Assembly (NCBI GenBank): GCA_963783195.1
Contig: CAWAMV010000004.1
Coordinates: 1,178,001-1,242,000, forward strand
Length of the DNA stretch: 64,000 bases
Source of the DNA: Croceibacterium_B sp963783195
Lineage (GTDB): Bacteria; Pseudomonadota; Alphaproteobacteria; Sphingomonadales; Sphingomonadaceae
Direction: 5' to 3'
Below the pieces are notes generated by a model. It was not told the origin of the DNA, ran no database searches, and saw nothing but the letters and a program-made list of their open reading frames with translations. Numbering within the stretch: the first letter of the stretch is position 1; each line of letters opens with the position of its first letter. The position numbers were made by a program, and so were the translations under genes. Positions 9,316 to 17,849 of this stretch are shown here, piece by piece.

Positions 9316-10163
9316 GCGCGATCTGCGGCGGCATCTTCACCAGCCATGTGCCCGGCATCGGCGCGGCCATCGCCAGGGGGCTGCAGCAGGACCCCTACTG
9401 GAAGCCGTTCTTCGACGGCTTCGCGCCGGTCCACGATTTCCTGCGCCGCGAGAAGCCTGATGTGGCCGTCGTGTTCTACAACGACCACGGGCTGAATTTC
9501 TTTCTCGACAAGATGCCGACCTTTGCCGTCGGCGCGGCGCCGGAATACGCGCACGAGGACGAGGGCTGGGGCATCGCCTTCGCCCGGCCCTTCCCGGGCC
9601 ATCCGGACCTGTCGTGGCACATCATAGAATCGATCGTCGAGGACGAGTTCGATCCGGTCACCTGTCAGTCGATGACGGTCGATCACGCGGTGGCCGTGCC
9701 CTTCGAACTGGCCTGGCCGGAGGGTGATTTCCCGGTGAAGCTGGTGCCGATTGCGATCAATACCGTGCAGCACCCGCTGCCCAGCCCCAAGCGCTGCCAC
9801 GACCTCGGCAAGGCCGTGGGCCGGGCGCTGGAAAGCTGGAGTGGCGACGAAAAGATCGTCGTCTTCGGCACCGGCGGCCTCTCGCACCAACTCGAGGGCG
9901 AGCGCGCCGGGCACATCAACGTCGACTACGACAAGTTCTGCCTGCGCAACCTGGCGCCCGACCCCGAGGCGCTGCTGCAGCACGATACCCTCGACATCGT
10001 CGAACTCGCCGGCAGCCAGGGGGTGGAGATCCTCAACTGGATCGCCGCGCGCGGCGCGCTACGCGGCTCCGTGCGCGAACTGGCGAGCAATTACCACGTA
10101 CCGATCTCCAACACCGCGGCTGCCACCGTGTTGCTGGAGAACAGCGAGGCCGTGCACGCCTGA
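9312..10163 (+). CDS. ligB: Protocatechuate 4,5-dioxygenase, beta (catalytic) subunit
   Basis: A 283-residue class III extradiol dioxygenase catalytic subunit. The Fe(II) ligands expected from LigB are present: His12 (TSHVPG), His59 (VFYNDHG) and the Glu of GVEILNW. The catalytic histidine region is GTGGLSHQLEGERAGHIN. It is slightly shorter than SYK-6 LigB (302 residues) at the C-terminus. Overlap with ligA shows the two are made together. The rest of the 4,5-cleavage pathway (ligC, ligI, ligJ, ligK) is not adjacent, unlike in SYK-6, so it may be a second copy or act on a ring-substituted analogue such as gallate or 3-O-methylgallate. Confidence 0.87.
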   Translation: MSAICGGIFTSHVPGIGAAIARGLQQDPYWKPFFDGFAPVHDFLRREKPDVAVVFYNDHGLNFFLDKMPTFAVGAAPEYAHEDEGWGIAFARPFPGHPDLSWHIIESIVEDEFDPVTCQSMTVDHAVAVPFELAWPEGDFPVKLVPIAINTVQHPLPSPKRCHDLGKAVGRALESWSGDEKIVVFGTGGLSHQLEGERAGHINVDYDKFCLRNLAPDPEALLQHDTLDIVELAGSQGVEILNWIAARGALRGSVRELASNYHVPISNTAAATVLLENSEAVHA

Positions 10164-10185
10164 TTTCCAGGCGGGAGGGGCCTTA

Positions 10186-10222
10186 GGCCGGGCAGGGATG
10201 CGAACCCCCTGCCTGGCCTTTT
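10186..10222. terminator. Terminator between convergent ligB and hemN
   Basis: A 12-bp stem (10186-10197 with 10207-10218, one G-U pair) is followed by TTTT on the plus strand. It lies between the ligB stop and the hemN stop and could serve ligB. Confidence 0.65.
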
Positions 10223-10226
10223 CGCG

Positions 10227-11540
10227 TCAGACCGCGGAGCTGAAGCGCCGAGCCGAATCCTGCCGGTAGGGATCGAACGCTGCGGCGATGCTGCGGGCAT
10301 AGGGCAGGGCGTTCTGGGCGATCACCAGCGAGCCGTTGTCGAAGGCGGCGAGGCCAGGTTCGAGGAACGGGCGCAGGCGCTCGGATACGCTCTCGGCCGT
10401 CGCTGCATCCACGCGGGCGCGCCCGCGGCACAGCAGTTCCTCGATGATCGCCCCGCGCCGCCGGTCCTCCACGCTTCGGCGCTTGCCGAGCGTAGTGGCG
10501 AAGCGGTCCTGCGACAGCAGCATGCGGTACCGGCCGGAGTTCTTGTCATTCTGCGCCAACAGCGTCGGGAAGCTGCTGATGGCCGAGGCGCCGACGCCGA
10601 TGAGGACCGGCGCGGGATCGTCGGTGAATCCCTGGAAGTTGCGCCGCAGGGTCCCCCCTACAGCGGCCTGGGCCAGCCCGTCGCCCGGCAGCGCGAAATG
10701 GTCGAAGCCGACTGCCTGGTAGCCGGCCGCGACCAGCCGGGCGTGGCCGCTCTCGGCCATGCGGAAGCGGGCTTCCTGGCCCGGCAGCGCGCTGGCATCG
10801 ATGCGCCGCTGGCGTGGCAGCAGGTGCGGCACGTGGGCATAGCCGAACAGGGCGATGCGATCGGCCGAATAGCCGTCGGCCAGTGTCAGCGTTTCATCGA
10901 GGTCGGCCATCGTCTGCCCGGGCAGGCCATACATCAGGTCGAAGTTGAGAGAGGTGATCCCGGCTCCGCGCAGCAGCCGCACCGAGTGATCGATCGTGCA
11001 CAGCGGCTGCACCCTGCCGATGGCTTCCTGCAAGTGCGGTGCGAAGGTCTGCACCCCGAGACTGGCATGGGTCGCCCCGATGCCGCGCAAGACCTCGCCC
11101 CAAGGGTCGGTCAGGGAGCGCGGGTCGAGCTCGATCGAGACGATCGGGTCGTGCATCGGCATGCTGACGACGAGCGCCTCGAACAGGCGCACCATGTCGA
11201 CAGGCGAAATCGCGTTGGGGCTGCCGCCACCGAAAGCCACCCGGCGGACGCGGGCGCTCGCCGGCAGCAGGGCGCCGACCAGGGCGATCTCGCGATGCAG
11301 CGCATCCAGGTAGCTCGAAAGCCGCTGCGAACGGTTGGCGGCGCCGGTGTTGCAGCCGCAATACCAGCAAATTTTGTCGCAATAGGGGATGTGCACGTAG
11401 AGCGAGACATCGCCCGTTGCCGTGGAAACCGCCTTGGCAAAGTCATCGGGGCCGACGTCGCCGGTGAATTCGGCGGCGGTCGGATAGCTCGTGTAGCGGG
11501 GGACCGGAGTCGCCAGCAGTTGGGGATGATAAGGCCACAT
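10227..11540 (-). CDS. hemN: Oxygen-independent coproporphyrinogen III oxidase (radical SAM)
   Basis: Cytosolic anaerobic heme-synthesis enzyme that decarboxylates coproporphyrinogen III to protoporphyrinogen IX. The RYTSYPTA N-terminal motif is followed by the radical-SAM cluster motif CDKICWYC with Cys54, Cys58 and Cys61. Glycine-rich GGGSPN and the substrate-binding C-terminal HemN domain follow. The frame is open to 11588, but the ATG at 11540 (MWPYHPQL) places RYTSYPTA at the usual distance from the N-terminus, giving 437 residues. The gene is last in the cbb3 operon, and its start lies 32 bases after the preceding small gene. This makes sense because the oxidase needs extra heme at low oxygen. 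It is probably FNR-controlled through the operon promoter. Confidence 0.93.
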   Translation of the reverse strand: MWPYHPQLLATPVPRYTSYPTAAEFTGDVGPDDFAKAVSTATGDVSLYVHIPYCDKICWYCGCNTGAANRSQRLSSYLDALHREIALVGALLPASARVRRVAFGGGSPNAISPVDMVRLFEALVVSMPMHDPIVSIELDPRSLTDPWGEVLRGIGATHASLGVQTFAPHLQEAIGRVQPLCTIDHSVRLLRGAGITSLNFDLMYGLPGQTMADLDETLTLADGYSADRIALFGYAHVPHLLPRQRRIDASALPGQEARFRMAESGHARLVAAGYQAVGFDHFALPGDGLAQAAVGGTLRRNFQGFTDDPAPVLIGVGASAISSFPTLLAQNDKNSGRYRMLLSQDRFATTLGKRRSVEDRRRGAIIEELLCRGRARVDAATAESVSERLRPFLEPGLAAFDNGSLVIAQNALPYARSIAAAFDPYRQDSARRFSSAV

Positions 11541-11571
11541 GCGAGCCTGCTCGCATGCTCCCCCGGGCGGT

Positions 11572-11790
11572 TCATTGCGCCCGGTCAATCCGCTTTCGTT
11601 TGCCGGCCGTCTGGCACCCCTTGGCGCAGCACGGACCGGCTCCGGGCGGCGGCGCGGGCTGGCCAGGGAGCTCGATTGTCAGTGTGCCGCCGGCGCACAG
11701 GGCCAGCGCGAGGTGGCCTGACTCGGCATCGAGCGGGCCGAGCATGGCCGGGAGCAGCGCTAGCGCCCCGACGACCGGAAGCGCGCTCAT
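11572..11790 (-). CDS. Small Cys-rich hypothetical protein in the cbb3 operon
   Basis: A 72-residue protein with a hydrophobic N-terminal half (signal peptide or single membrane helix, about residues 1-32), then a Pro/Gly-rich linker and a short C-terminal segment with three cysteines (GPCCAKGCQTAGKRKR). Its start overlaps the ccoS stop by 4 bases and its stop lies 31 bases before hemN, so it is co-translated within the operon. The Cys cluster could bind copper or heme next to copper-handling genes, but this is only suggested by context. I do not recognise a named family. Confidence 0.65.
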   Translation of the reverse strand: MSALPVVGALALLPAMLGPLDAESGHLALALCAGGTLTIELPGQPAPPPGAGPCCAKGCQTAGKRKRIDRAQ

Positions 11791-11936
11791 TCCTCGTCCT
11801 CGTCGTCGAGCAGGATGCGCGCGGCGGAGCCGTCCGGATCGTCGAACTGGCCGCTGCGCAGGGCCCAGAAGAACGCCGCCAGCCCCGTCAGGCCAAGGCC
11901 CAGGGCAACGGGAATGAGGACCAGCAGGCCCGTCAT
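11787..11936 (-). CDS. ccoS: cbb3-type cytochrome oxidase assembly protein CcoS
   Basis: A 49-residue membrane protein needed for cofactor insertion into cbb3 oxidase. It has one N-terminal helix (LLVLIPVALGLGLTGLAAFF), the family signature FFWALRSGQFDDPDGSAARIL and an acidic tail (DDEDEE). Its ATG overlaps the ccoI stop as ATGA. This overlap also shows that the natural reading frame of ccoI ends at 11933, and not in the longer frame that appears to run through ccoS. Confidence 0.92.
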   Translation of the reverse strand: MTGLLVLIPVALGLGLTGLAAFFWALRSGQFDDPDGSAARILLDDEDEE

Positions 11937-14051
11937 CGTGCGCGCCGGGCCAGCCGCAGGGAATTGGCGACCACGACCAGCGAGCTGCCGCTCATCGCCA
12001 CGGCCGCGACCAGCGGTGTGACCATGCCGGCGATGGCCAGCGGCACGGCAATCGCATTGTAGCCCACGGCCAGCGCGAAGTTCTGCCGCACCACGCGCAT
12101 CGTTGCCCGCGAAACCGCGATCGCGCGCGGCACCGCAAGGAGCGAGATCCTGCACGAAGACCATGTCGGCCGCCTGCAGCCCGACCTCGCTCGCGCTGCC
12201 GGGCGCGATCGAGGCGTCGGCCGCGGCGAGGGCGGGACCGTCGTTGAGCCCGTCGCCGATCATCAGCACCGTGCGCCCCGCGCCGCGCAGGCGGGCGATG
12301 GCTTCCTGCTTGTCCGCCGGACTGACGGAGGCCTGGGCGGTCAGCCCGGTCGCGCGCGCCACCTCGGCCACCGCGCCGGGATTGTCGCCCGAGATAATCG
12401 AGCTCTCGATTCGCATGGCCTGGAGGCGGGCGAGCGCCTCTGTCGCGTCGGGCCGCAGGCGGTCGGCGAAGGCGATCAGGCGGGACGGCTGGTCACCCAC
12501 CTCGAGCAGGACACAGGTGCCGCTGCCTGCATCGGGCCGGCGCAGGGCCGCCGCGGTCTCCCCGCTGCTGCCGTAGACGCCCTGGCCCGGCACCTCATGC
12601 ACAGCGGTGAGGTCGGCGGCCTGCACGCCGCGCGCGAGCAAGGCGCGGGCAAGGGCGCGCGAGAGCGGGTGGCGGCTGTGCGAGGCAAGCGCAAGGGCGA
12701 CGCTTGCGGCATCGGGTGGCAGGGCGTCGAGCGCGGCGGGATCCGGAGTGGGACTGCCCGTCGTCAGCGTGCCGGTCTTGTCGAACAGCGCCCGGTCGAT
12801 GGCTGCAAGCCGCTCGATCGCGGTGCCGTCCTTGACCATCACGCCGGCCCGCATCAGCGTTCCGCTGGCGACGACCTGCGCCACCGGCACCGCAAGGCCG
12901 AGCGCGCAGGGGCAGGTGATGATCAGCACCGCCACGCCCGTGACCAGCGCCTGGTACAGGCTCGCTCCGGCGATCAGCCAGCCGACCACCGTCAGCGCGG
13001 CGAGCGTGTGCACCGCGGGCGCGTAGAGCCGCGCAGCGCGATCGGCGATGCGGACATAGCGGCTGCGAGCCTGCGTGCTCGCGTCCATCAGCCGCGCCAC
13101 CTCGGCCAGGGTCGTGTCCTGTCCGGCGTGGCTGACGCGCACGTCCACCGGGGACCCGATGTTGAGCGTACCGGCGAGCACCGCATCGCCCGGTCCCGCT
13201 GCGACGGGCGCGCTCTCGCCGGTCAGCAGCGACTGGTCGAAGCGGCTGCTGCCGCCGACGATCTCGCCATCGGCCGCGAGCCGCTCGCCGGCCGCGACGC
13301 GCATGACCATGCCCGGCAGCAGCGCCTCGGCATCGAGCCACCGCAGGACGCCGCCTTGCCCCACCACCAACGCCCCGCGCGCCGCCTGTGAGAGCAGGGC
13401 GTCGACCCCGGAACGCGCCTTGTCGCGCATCATGGCGTCGAGCACCCGGCCGGCGAGCAGGAAGGCGAGTAGCATCAGCGCGCCGTCGAACCAGGCGTGC
13501 TCTCCACCGCGCAGGGTCTCGTAGAGGCTGAGGCCGGTCGCCACGACGACGCCGATCGAGATCGGCACATCCATGTTGGTCTTGCCGTGGCGGAGCACTC
13601 TCCAGGCAGAGGCGAAGAAGGGCCGGCCGGCATAAACGACGGCCGGCACGCCGATCATCGCGCTCAGCCAGTGGAACATTTCCCGGGTCGCGCCCTCGGC
13701 TCCGGCCCACACGCCGACCGAGAGCAGCATGACGTTCATTGCCGCAAACGCAGCAACGGCGAGCGGGGCGAGCAGGGGGCGCACGGCGGACTGGCGATCG
13801 TCCTTGCCCGCGCGCCGCGGCTGGGCCTCGAAGCCGATGGTTTCGAGCGCCGCGACGAGTGCGCGGTCGTCGATGGCGGTATCGTGGGCGACCGATACCG
13901 TCCGCGCGGTCAGGTTCACGCGCGCTTCGTGCACGCCGGGCAAGGCGGCGAGTCCGCGCTCGACCTTCCCCATGCACCCGGCGCAATGCATTGCGGGCAC
14001 GGCCAGCAGGCTGTGCTCCAGGCCATCGGGCAGGGCGGCGGGGGCGTTCAC
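11933..14051 (-). pseudogene. ccoI: Copper-translocating P-type ATPase CcoI/FixI, frame broken by one extra base
   Basis: Inner-membrane copper exporter that supplies the cbb3 binuclear centre. In order it shows an HMA domain with MHCAGC near the N-terminus, the CPCALGL copper channel motif in a membrane helix, the phosphorylation site DKTGTLTTG and the hinge MIGDGLNDGPALAAADASIA. The frame is lost after MVFVQD near 12137-12146 and resumes one base over, continuing to VVANSLRLARRAR. Removing one base (an A of the AA at 12137-12138, or G at 12146) gives an intact 705-residue protein whose stop overlaps the ccoS ATG. All catalytic motifs lie upstream of the break. The missing part would be the last two helices. 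A sequencing error is more likely than a true mutation. Confidence 0.9.
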
Positions 14052-14494
14052 CGGAAGGGCGCCTCGCTGCGCCAGACCTTCTCGCCGTCGCGCACCGCAA
14101 GGCGCAGCGTCCAGCGGTCCTTCGGCAGCGCCTCGCGAGAGACGTAGCGGCCGCCGCCGGTCGGGGCGAAGGTCAGCATGGTGTCGGGCAGGGTGCCGAG
14201 CGGATGACGCGCCTCGGCGGCGACTTCGGCCCCGGCAGGCGCGCCGGCGAGCACGATCTCGACCCGGTCGTCCGCAGTGCGGCGCGCGTCGGCCGACCAG
14301 CCCAGCGCCCGTTCCGCCGCGGCCTCGTCGAGCCAGCGGTTGAAGTGCTGGCTGGCAACATAGGAATTTTCCACCACCACACCGCCGAAAGTACCGACGG
14401 CGTAGCGTGCCATGATGAAGTTGACGACCATCACGACGCCGAAGAACGCGACGAGAATCATCGTCATGTGGCGGCCGGTGAAGGTACGGTTCAT
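14048..14494 (-). CDS. ccoH: FixH/CcoH family cbb3 oxidase assembly protein
   Basis: A 148-residue membrane-anchored protein. One N-terminal helix (MILVAFFGVVMVVNFIMARY) is followed by a periplasmic domain with VVVENSYVASQHFN and a beta-rich FixH fold ending in WRSEAPFR. It acts with CcoI in assembly of the cbb3 complex. Its stop overlaps the ccoI start by 4 bases and its ATG lies 2 bases downstream of the ccoG stop, so the genes are tightly coupled. Length is typical. Confidence 0.9.
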   Translation of the reverse strand: MNRTFTGRHMTMILVAFFGVVMVVNFIMARYAVGTFGGVVVENSYVASQHFNRWLDEAAAERALGWSADARRTADDRVEIVLAGAPAGAEVAAEARHPLGTLPDTMLTFAPTGGGRYVSREALPKDRWTLRLAVRDGEKVWRSEAPFR

Positions 14495-14496
14495 CG

Positions 14497-16042
14497 TCAG
14501 TTCTCCGGAGCGGTGAAGGTGGTCTGGACGCTGTCGCCCTCGCCGTCGGCCGCGAGCGAAACCAGGTCGATCACGAAGTCCTGCGACGCCGTGCCCGCGG
14601 GGGCACGGACATAGACCCGCAGCGGCAACGTCTCGTCGGCCGGGACCGTGCGCTCGAGCGAGCGTTCGGCGTCGCCTTCGCCCATGTCGTCGGTCCACAT
14701 CTCCGCGCCGGCCAGGCCGTCGAGCGCGATGCGCATCCGGCGCGGGCGGGTCTCCATGTTGCGCAGCTTGACGGTGTAGGCATTGCGCACGCTGCCGTCG
14801 CTCTGCAGGATGTAAGGCGGGTTGCGGTCGGGCGCGACAGTCAGGTCCGTGTGCGACCGGATGCCGAGCGCGAAGAGCAGGCCCAGCCCGATCGCGGCCC
14901 AGACGGTGAAATAGGCAATCGTCCGCGGACGCAGCACAGACTTCAGGAGCGGACGCGGGGGAGCGCCGGCAGCCTCGGCCTTCGCATCTTCCAGCGTGAC
15001 GTAATCGATCAGCCCACGCGGGCGGCCGACTTCGGCCATCGTCCGGTCGCAGGCATCGATGCACAGGGCACAGGTGATGCAGCCGATCTGCGGGCCTTCG
15101 CGGATGTCGATCCCGGTGGGGCAGACCGCGACGCACTGCAGGCAGTCGACGCAGTCGCCGAAATGCTCGGGGTCCTTCTGCGCCTTCTTGAGGCTGCCGC
15201 GCGGCTCGCCGCGCCAGTCCTTGTAGGTGACGGTGAGGCTCTTCTCGTCCATCATCGCGCTCTGGATGCGCGGCCAGGGGCACATGTAGATGCACACCTG
15301 CTCGCGCATGAAGCCGCCAAGGGTAACGGTGGTGAGCGTGAGCACCGCGACCGTGATATAGGCCACGGGCGCTGCCTCGCCGCGCCAGAAATCGTGAACG
15401 AGAGTGGGTGCGTCGGCGAAGTACATGATCCACGCACCGCCGGTCCAGAACCCGATCACCAGGTAGATGGTCCACTTGAAAGCCCGGCGCACGACCTTGT
15501 TCCAGGTCCATGGCGCGGCGTCGAGCCGCATGCGCGCGTTGCGATCGCCATCGACGAAGCGGTCGACGTGCTGGAACAGGTCCGTCCACACCGTTTGCGG
15601 GCAGGTATAGCCGCACCAGGCGCGGCCCACCGCGCTGGTCACGAGGAACAGGCCGATCCCCGCCATGATCAGCAGCCCGGCGACGAAATAGAACTCCTGC
15701 GGCCAGATCTCGATCGAGAACATGTAGAACCGGCGGTGCGCGAGATCGACGAGCACCGCCTGGTCGGGCGCATAGGGCCCGCGGTCCCAGCGGAGCCACG
15801 GCGTGGCGTAATAGATGCCCAGCGTGAGCGCCATGACGAGCCACTTGAAGCGGCGGAACGGCCCGTCGATACGCTTGTTGTGTACCGCCCGGCGCGAACT
15901 CGTAGAGCTTCTCCGGCAGGTGTTGCCGCGGCGGCTCGTGCGGTTCGTGCCGCTTCGTCCCGGCGTCGGCCTCCGCTACGGTCAGGCTGACCGGCCGATT
16001 GGTCTTTGCGATCTCTTCGTCGGGGGCGTCAGGGTTGCTCAT
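14497..16042 (-). pseudogene. ccoG: cbb3 oxidase accessory protein CcoG (RdxA/FixG), frame broken by one extra base
   Basis: Membrane-bound ferredoxin-like protein involved in copper reduction for cbb3 assembly. After the break the frame shows several helices, CGYTCPQTVW, two 4Fe-4S motifs (CVDCLQCVAVCP and CITCALCIDACD) and the C-terminal Ig-like FixG domain. The first 48 or so residues up to KLYE lie one frame away. Removing one A of the AA at 15897-15898 joins them as LYESRRAVHNKRIDG, the expected conserved junction, and gives 514 residues. The start at 16042 overlaps the ccoP end by 14 bases. As written, only an internal start could make the protein; error in the sequence is likelier. Confidence 0.9.
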
Positions 16043-16934
16043 TCGTCACTTCCGCCGGGGTAGGGGCGACCTCCACAAAATCTTCACCGCCCCCCAGCGA
16101 ATGCACGTAAGCAGCCAGCATCTTGATGGTCACTGGATCGAGCCTCTCCTGCCACGCCGGCATGACCCCGTGGCGCGGGCGAGTGATCTGGCTGACGACC
16201 GCCTCCCTGCTGCCGCCATAGAGCCAGATCGGATCGCTCAGATTGGGCGCCCCCACCGCGCGCTGGCCCTTGCCGTCCGCCCCGTGGCAGACCGCGCAGT
16301 TGTCGGCAAAGAGCTGTGCGCCTGCAGCGTTGTCGCGCGCCTTACCCGACAGGCTGAGGACGTGGTCGGCCACAGCTGAGATCTGCCCCGGCTCCAGGAT
16401 GTCGCCGAAGGCGGGCATCTGGCTGGTACGGGTCTGGTCGTCGTCCGGCTGGCGAATGCCGTGCAGCAGGGTCGTGTGGATCGCTTCGAGATCGCCGCCC
16501 CACAACCAGTCGTCGTCGTTGAGATTGGGGTAGCCCTCGCTCCCGGCCGCCCCGGCCCCGTGACACTGCACGCAGTTGACCTTGAACGCCGCGCGGCCGC
16601 CGGCCACGGCCTGGCGCATGAGCTCCGGCTTGCCCGCGAGCTTTACGATGTCGGTCGCCGCGATGGCTTCGGCAGCGGAGCGGTGAGCTTCGTCGGCCAA
16701 GCTCATTTCCTCGGCAAGCTGGCCCCGGCTCGTCCATCCAAGCACGCCTTCGGTCCCCTTGTGGATCAGCGGCAGTGCCGGATAGGCGAAGACGTATCCC
16801 ACGGCGAAAACGATCGTCAGGTAGAACGTCCACAACCACCAGCGCGGCATGGGCGTGTCGAGTTCCTCGATGCCATCCCACTCGTGGCCGACGGTCTCGG
16901 TGCCTGTCGGGTGGTCGATGCGCTTATTCGTCAT
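16029..16934 (-). CDS. ccoP: cbb3-type cytochrome c oxidase subunit III (diheme c)
   Basis: Membrane-anchored diheme cytochrome c (301 residues) that feeds electrons to CcoN. One N-terminal helix (WWLWTFYLTIVFAVGYVFAY, about residues 32-51) precedes two cytochrome c domains with CxxCH motifs at Cys121-His125 (CVQCH) and Cys213-His217 (CAVCH). Candidate methionine ligands occur in QMPAFG and HGVMPAW. Its start overlaps ccoQ by 11 bases. The gene order N-O-Q-P is the canonical one. Confidence 0.95.
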   Translation of the reverse strand: MTNKRIDHPTGTETVGHEWDGIEELDTPMPRWWLWTFYLTIVFAVGYVFAYPALPLIHKGTEGVLGWTSRGQLAEEMSLADEAHRSAAEAIAATDIVKLAGKPELMRQAVAGGRAAFKVNCVQCHGAGAAGSEGYPNLNDDDWLWGGDLEAIHTTLLHGIRQPDDDQTRTSQMPAFGDILEPGQISAVADHVLSLSGKARDNAAGAQLFADNCAVCHGADGKGQRAVGAPNLSDPIWLYGGSREAVVSQITRPRHGVMPAWQERLDPVTIKMLAAYVHSLGGGEDFVEVAPTPAEVTNEQP

Positions 16935-17097
16935 CGTTGTCGTCCTTGAAGATCAGGTTTGCCGCCGTCTGGTTCTGGTCGCGGGCGCCGGGGCGGAACG
17001 GCCAGAGTGCAAACCCCAGAAAGACCAGGGTCATCACCAACAGGCCCCAGCTGTCGGCCACCTGGCGCAGGAATTCGTACGTCGAATGGATGGTCAC
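16924..17097 (-). CDS. ccoQ: cbb3-type cytochrome oxidase subunit CcoQ
   Basis: A 57-residue single-helix subunit too short for standard ORF cut-offs. Translation from the GTG at 17097 gives TIHSTYEFLRQVADSWG, one membrane helix (LLVMTLVFLGFALWPF), then RPGARDQNQTAANLIFKDD and an acidic end. The ALWPFRPG turn is the CcoQ/FixQ signature. The GTG overlaps the ccoO stop (GTGA) and the stop lies inside ccoP, so all three are coupled. The protein stabilises the oxidase complex. Confidence 0.9.
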   Translation of the reverse strand: MTIHSTYEFLRQVADSWGLLVMTLVFLGFALWPFRPGARDQNQTAANLIFKDDNDDE

Positions 17098-17840
17098 CGG
17101 CCCTTCTCCTGCGCCAGTTGCTCCTGCGCGGCGGCGCTGTTCACGTCGACCAGCGTGCCGAGGACCTGCAGATACGCGACCAGCGCATCCATTTCGGTCA
17201 GGCGGGCGGGATCGCCGTCGTAGTCGCGTACCTGCGCCTTGGGATAGCGTTGCTCCAGGTCGCCCGCATCGGCATCCGGATCGGCCTGCGCGCGCATGTC
17301 CAGCACCGCGTTGGCGATGTCCTTGGGGCTGTAGGGAACGCCCACCCGGCTCAGCGCCTTCAGCTTGGCGCTCGCGTCCTCGGTGACCAGATCAGTTTTG
17401 CTCAGGAAGTTGTAGGTCGGCATGACGCTTTCCGGCACCACCGACCGCGGATCCTTGAGGTGCTGGACGTGCCACGAGTCCGAATAGCGGCCGCCGACCC
17501 GCGCAAGGTCCGGCCCGGTGCGCTTCGAGCCCCACTGGAACGGGTGGTCGTACATCGATTCCGCGGCGAGCGAGTAGTGGCCATAGCGCTCCACTTCGTC
17601 GCGGAACGGGCGGATCATCTGGCTGTGGCAGACATAACAGCCTTCGCGCACATAGATGTCGCGGCCCGCCTGCTCGAGCGGAGTGTAGGGCCGCATCCCG
17701 TCGACCTTCTCGATCGTGTTGTCGATCCAGAACAGCGGCGCGATCTCCACTGCGCCGCCGATCGCCACGGCGATGAACGCCAGCACCCCCAGCAGGGTGA
17801 TATTGCGTTCGAGTTTCTTGTGTTGCTCGGTGATGCTCAT
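17094..17840 (-). CDS. ccoO: cbb3-type cytochrome c oxidase subunit II (monoheme c)
   Basis: Membrane-anchored monoheme cytochrome c (248 residues). The N-terminal helix (ITLLGVLAFIAVAIGGAVEI, about residues 14-33) is followed by the heme-binding GCYVCHSQMIRP with Cys68, Cys71 and His72, and by KRTGPDLARVGGRYSDSWH, a characteristic CcoO stretch. A methionine ligand is likely in SVMPTYNFL. The gene begins 9 bases after ccoN. Confidence 0.96.
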   Translation of the reverse strand: MSITEQHKKLERNITLLGVLAFIAVAIGGAVEIAPLFWIDNTIEKVDGMRPYTPLEQAGRDIYVREGCYVCHSQMIRPFRDEVERYGHYSLAAESMYDHPFQWGSKRTGPDLARVGGRYSDSWHVQHLKDPRSVVPESVMPTYNFLSKTDLVTEDASAKLKALSRVGVPYSPKDIANAVLDMRAQADPDADAGDLEQRYPKAQVRDYDGDPARLTEMDALVAYLQVLGTLVDVNSAAAQEQLAQEKGR

Positions 17841-17849
17841 GATGGAGTC

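Noticed and set aside
11787..14051. A single 754-residue CcoI-CcoS fusion
   Set aside because: The joining stretch after MVFVQD is not P-type ATPase sequence; the other frame supplies the expected last helices and ends at a stop overlapping the ccoS ATG. It is a frameshift artefact.
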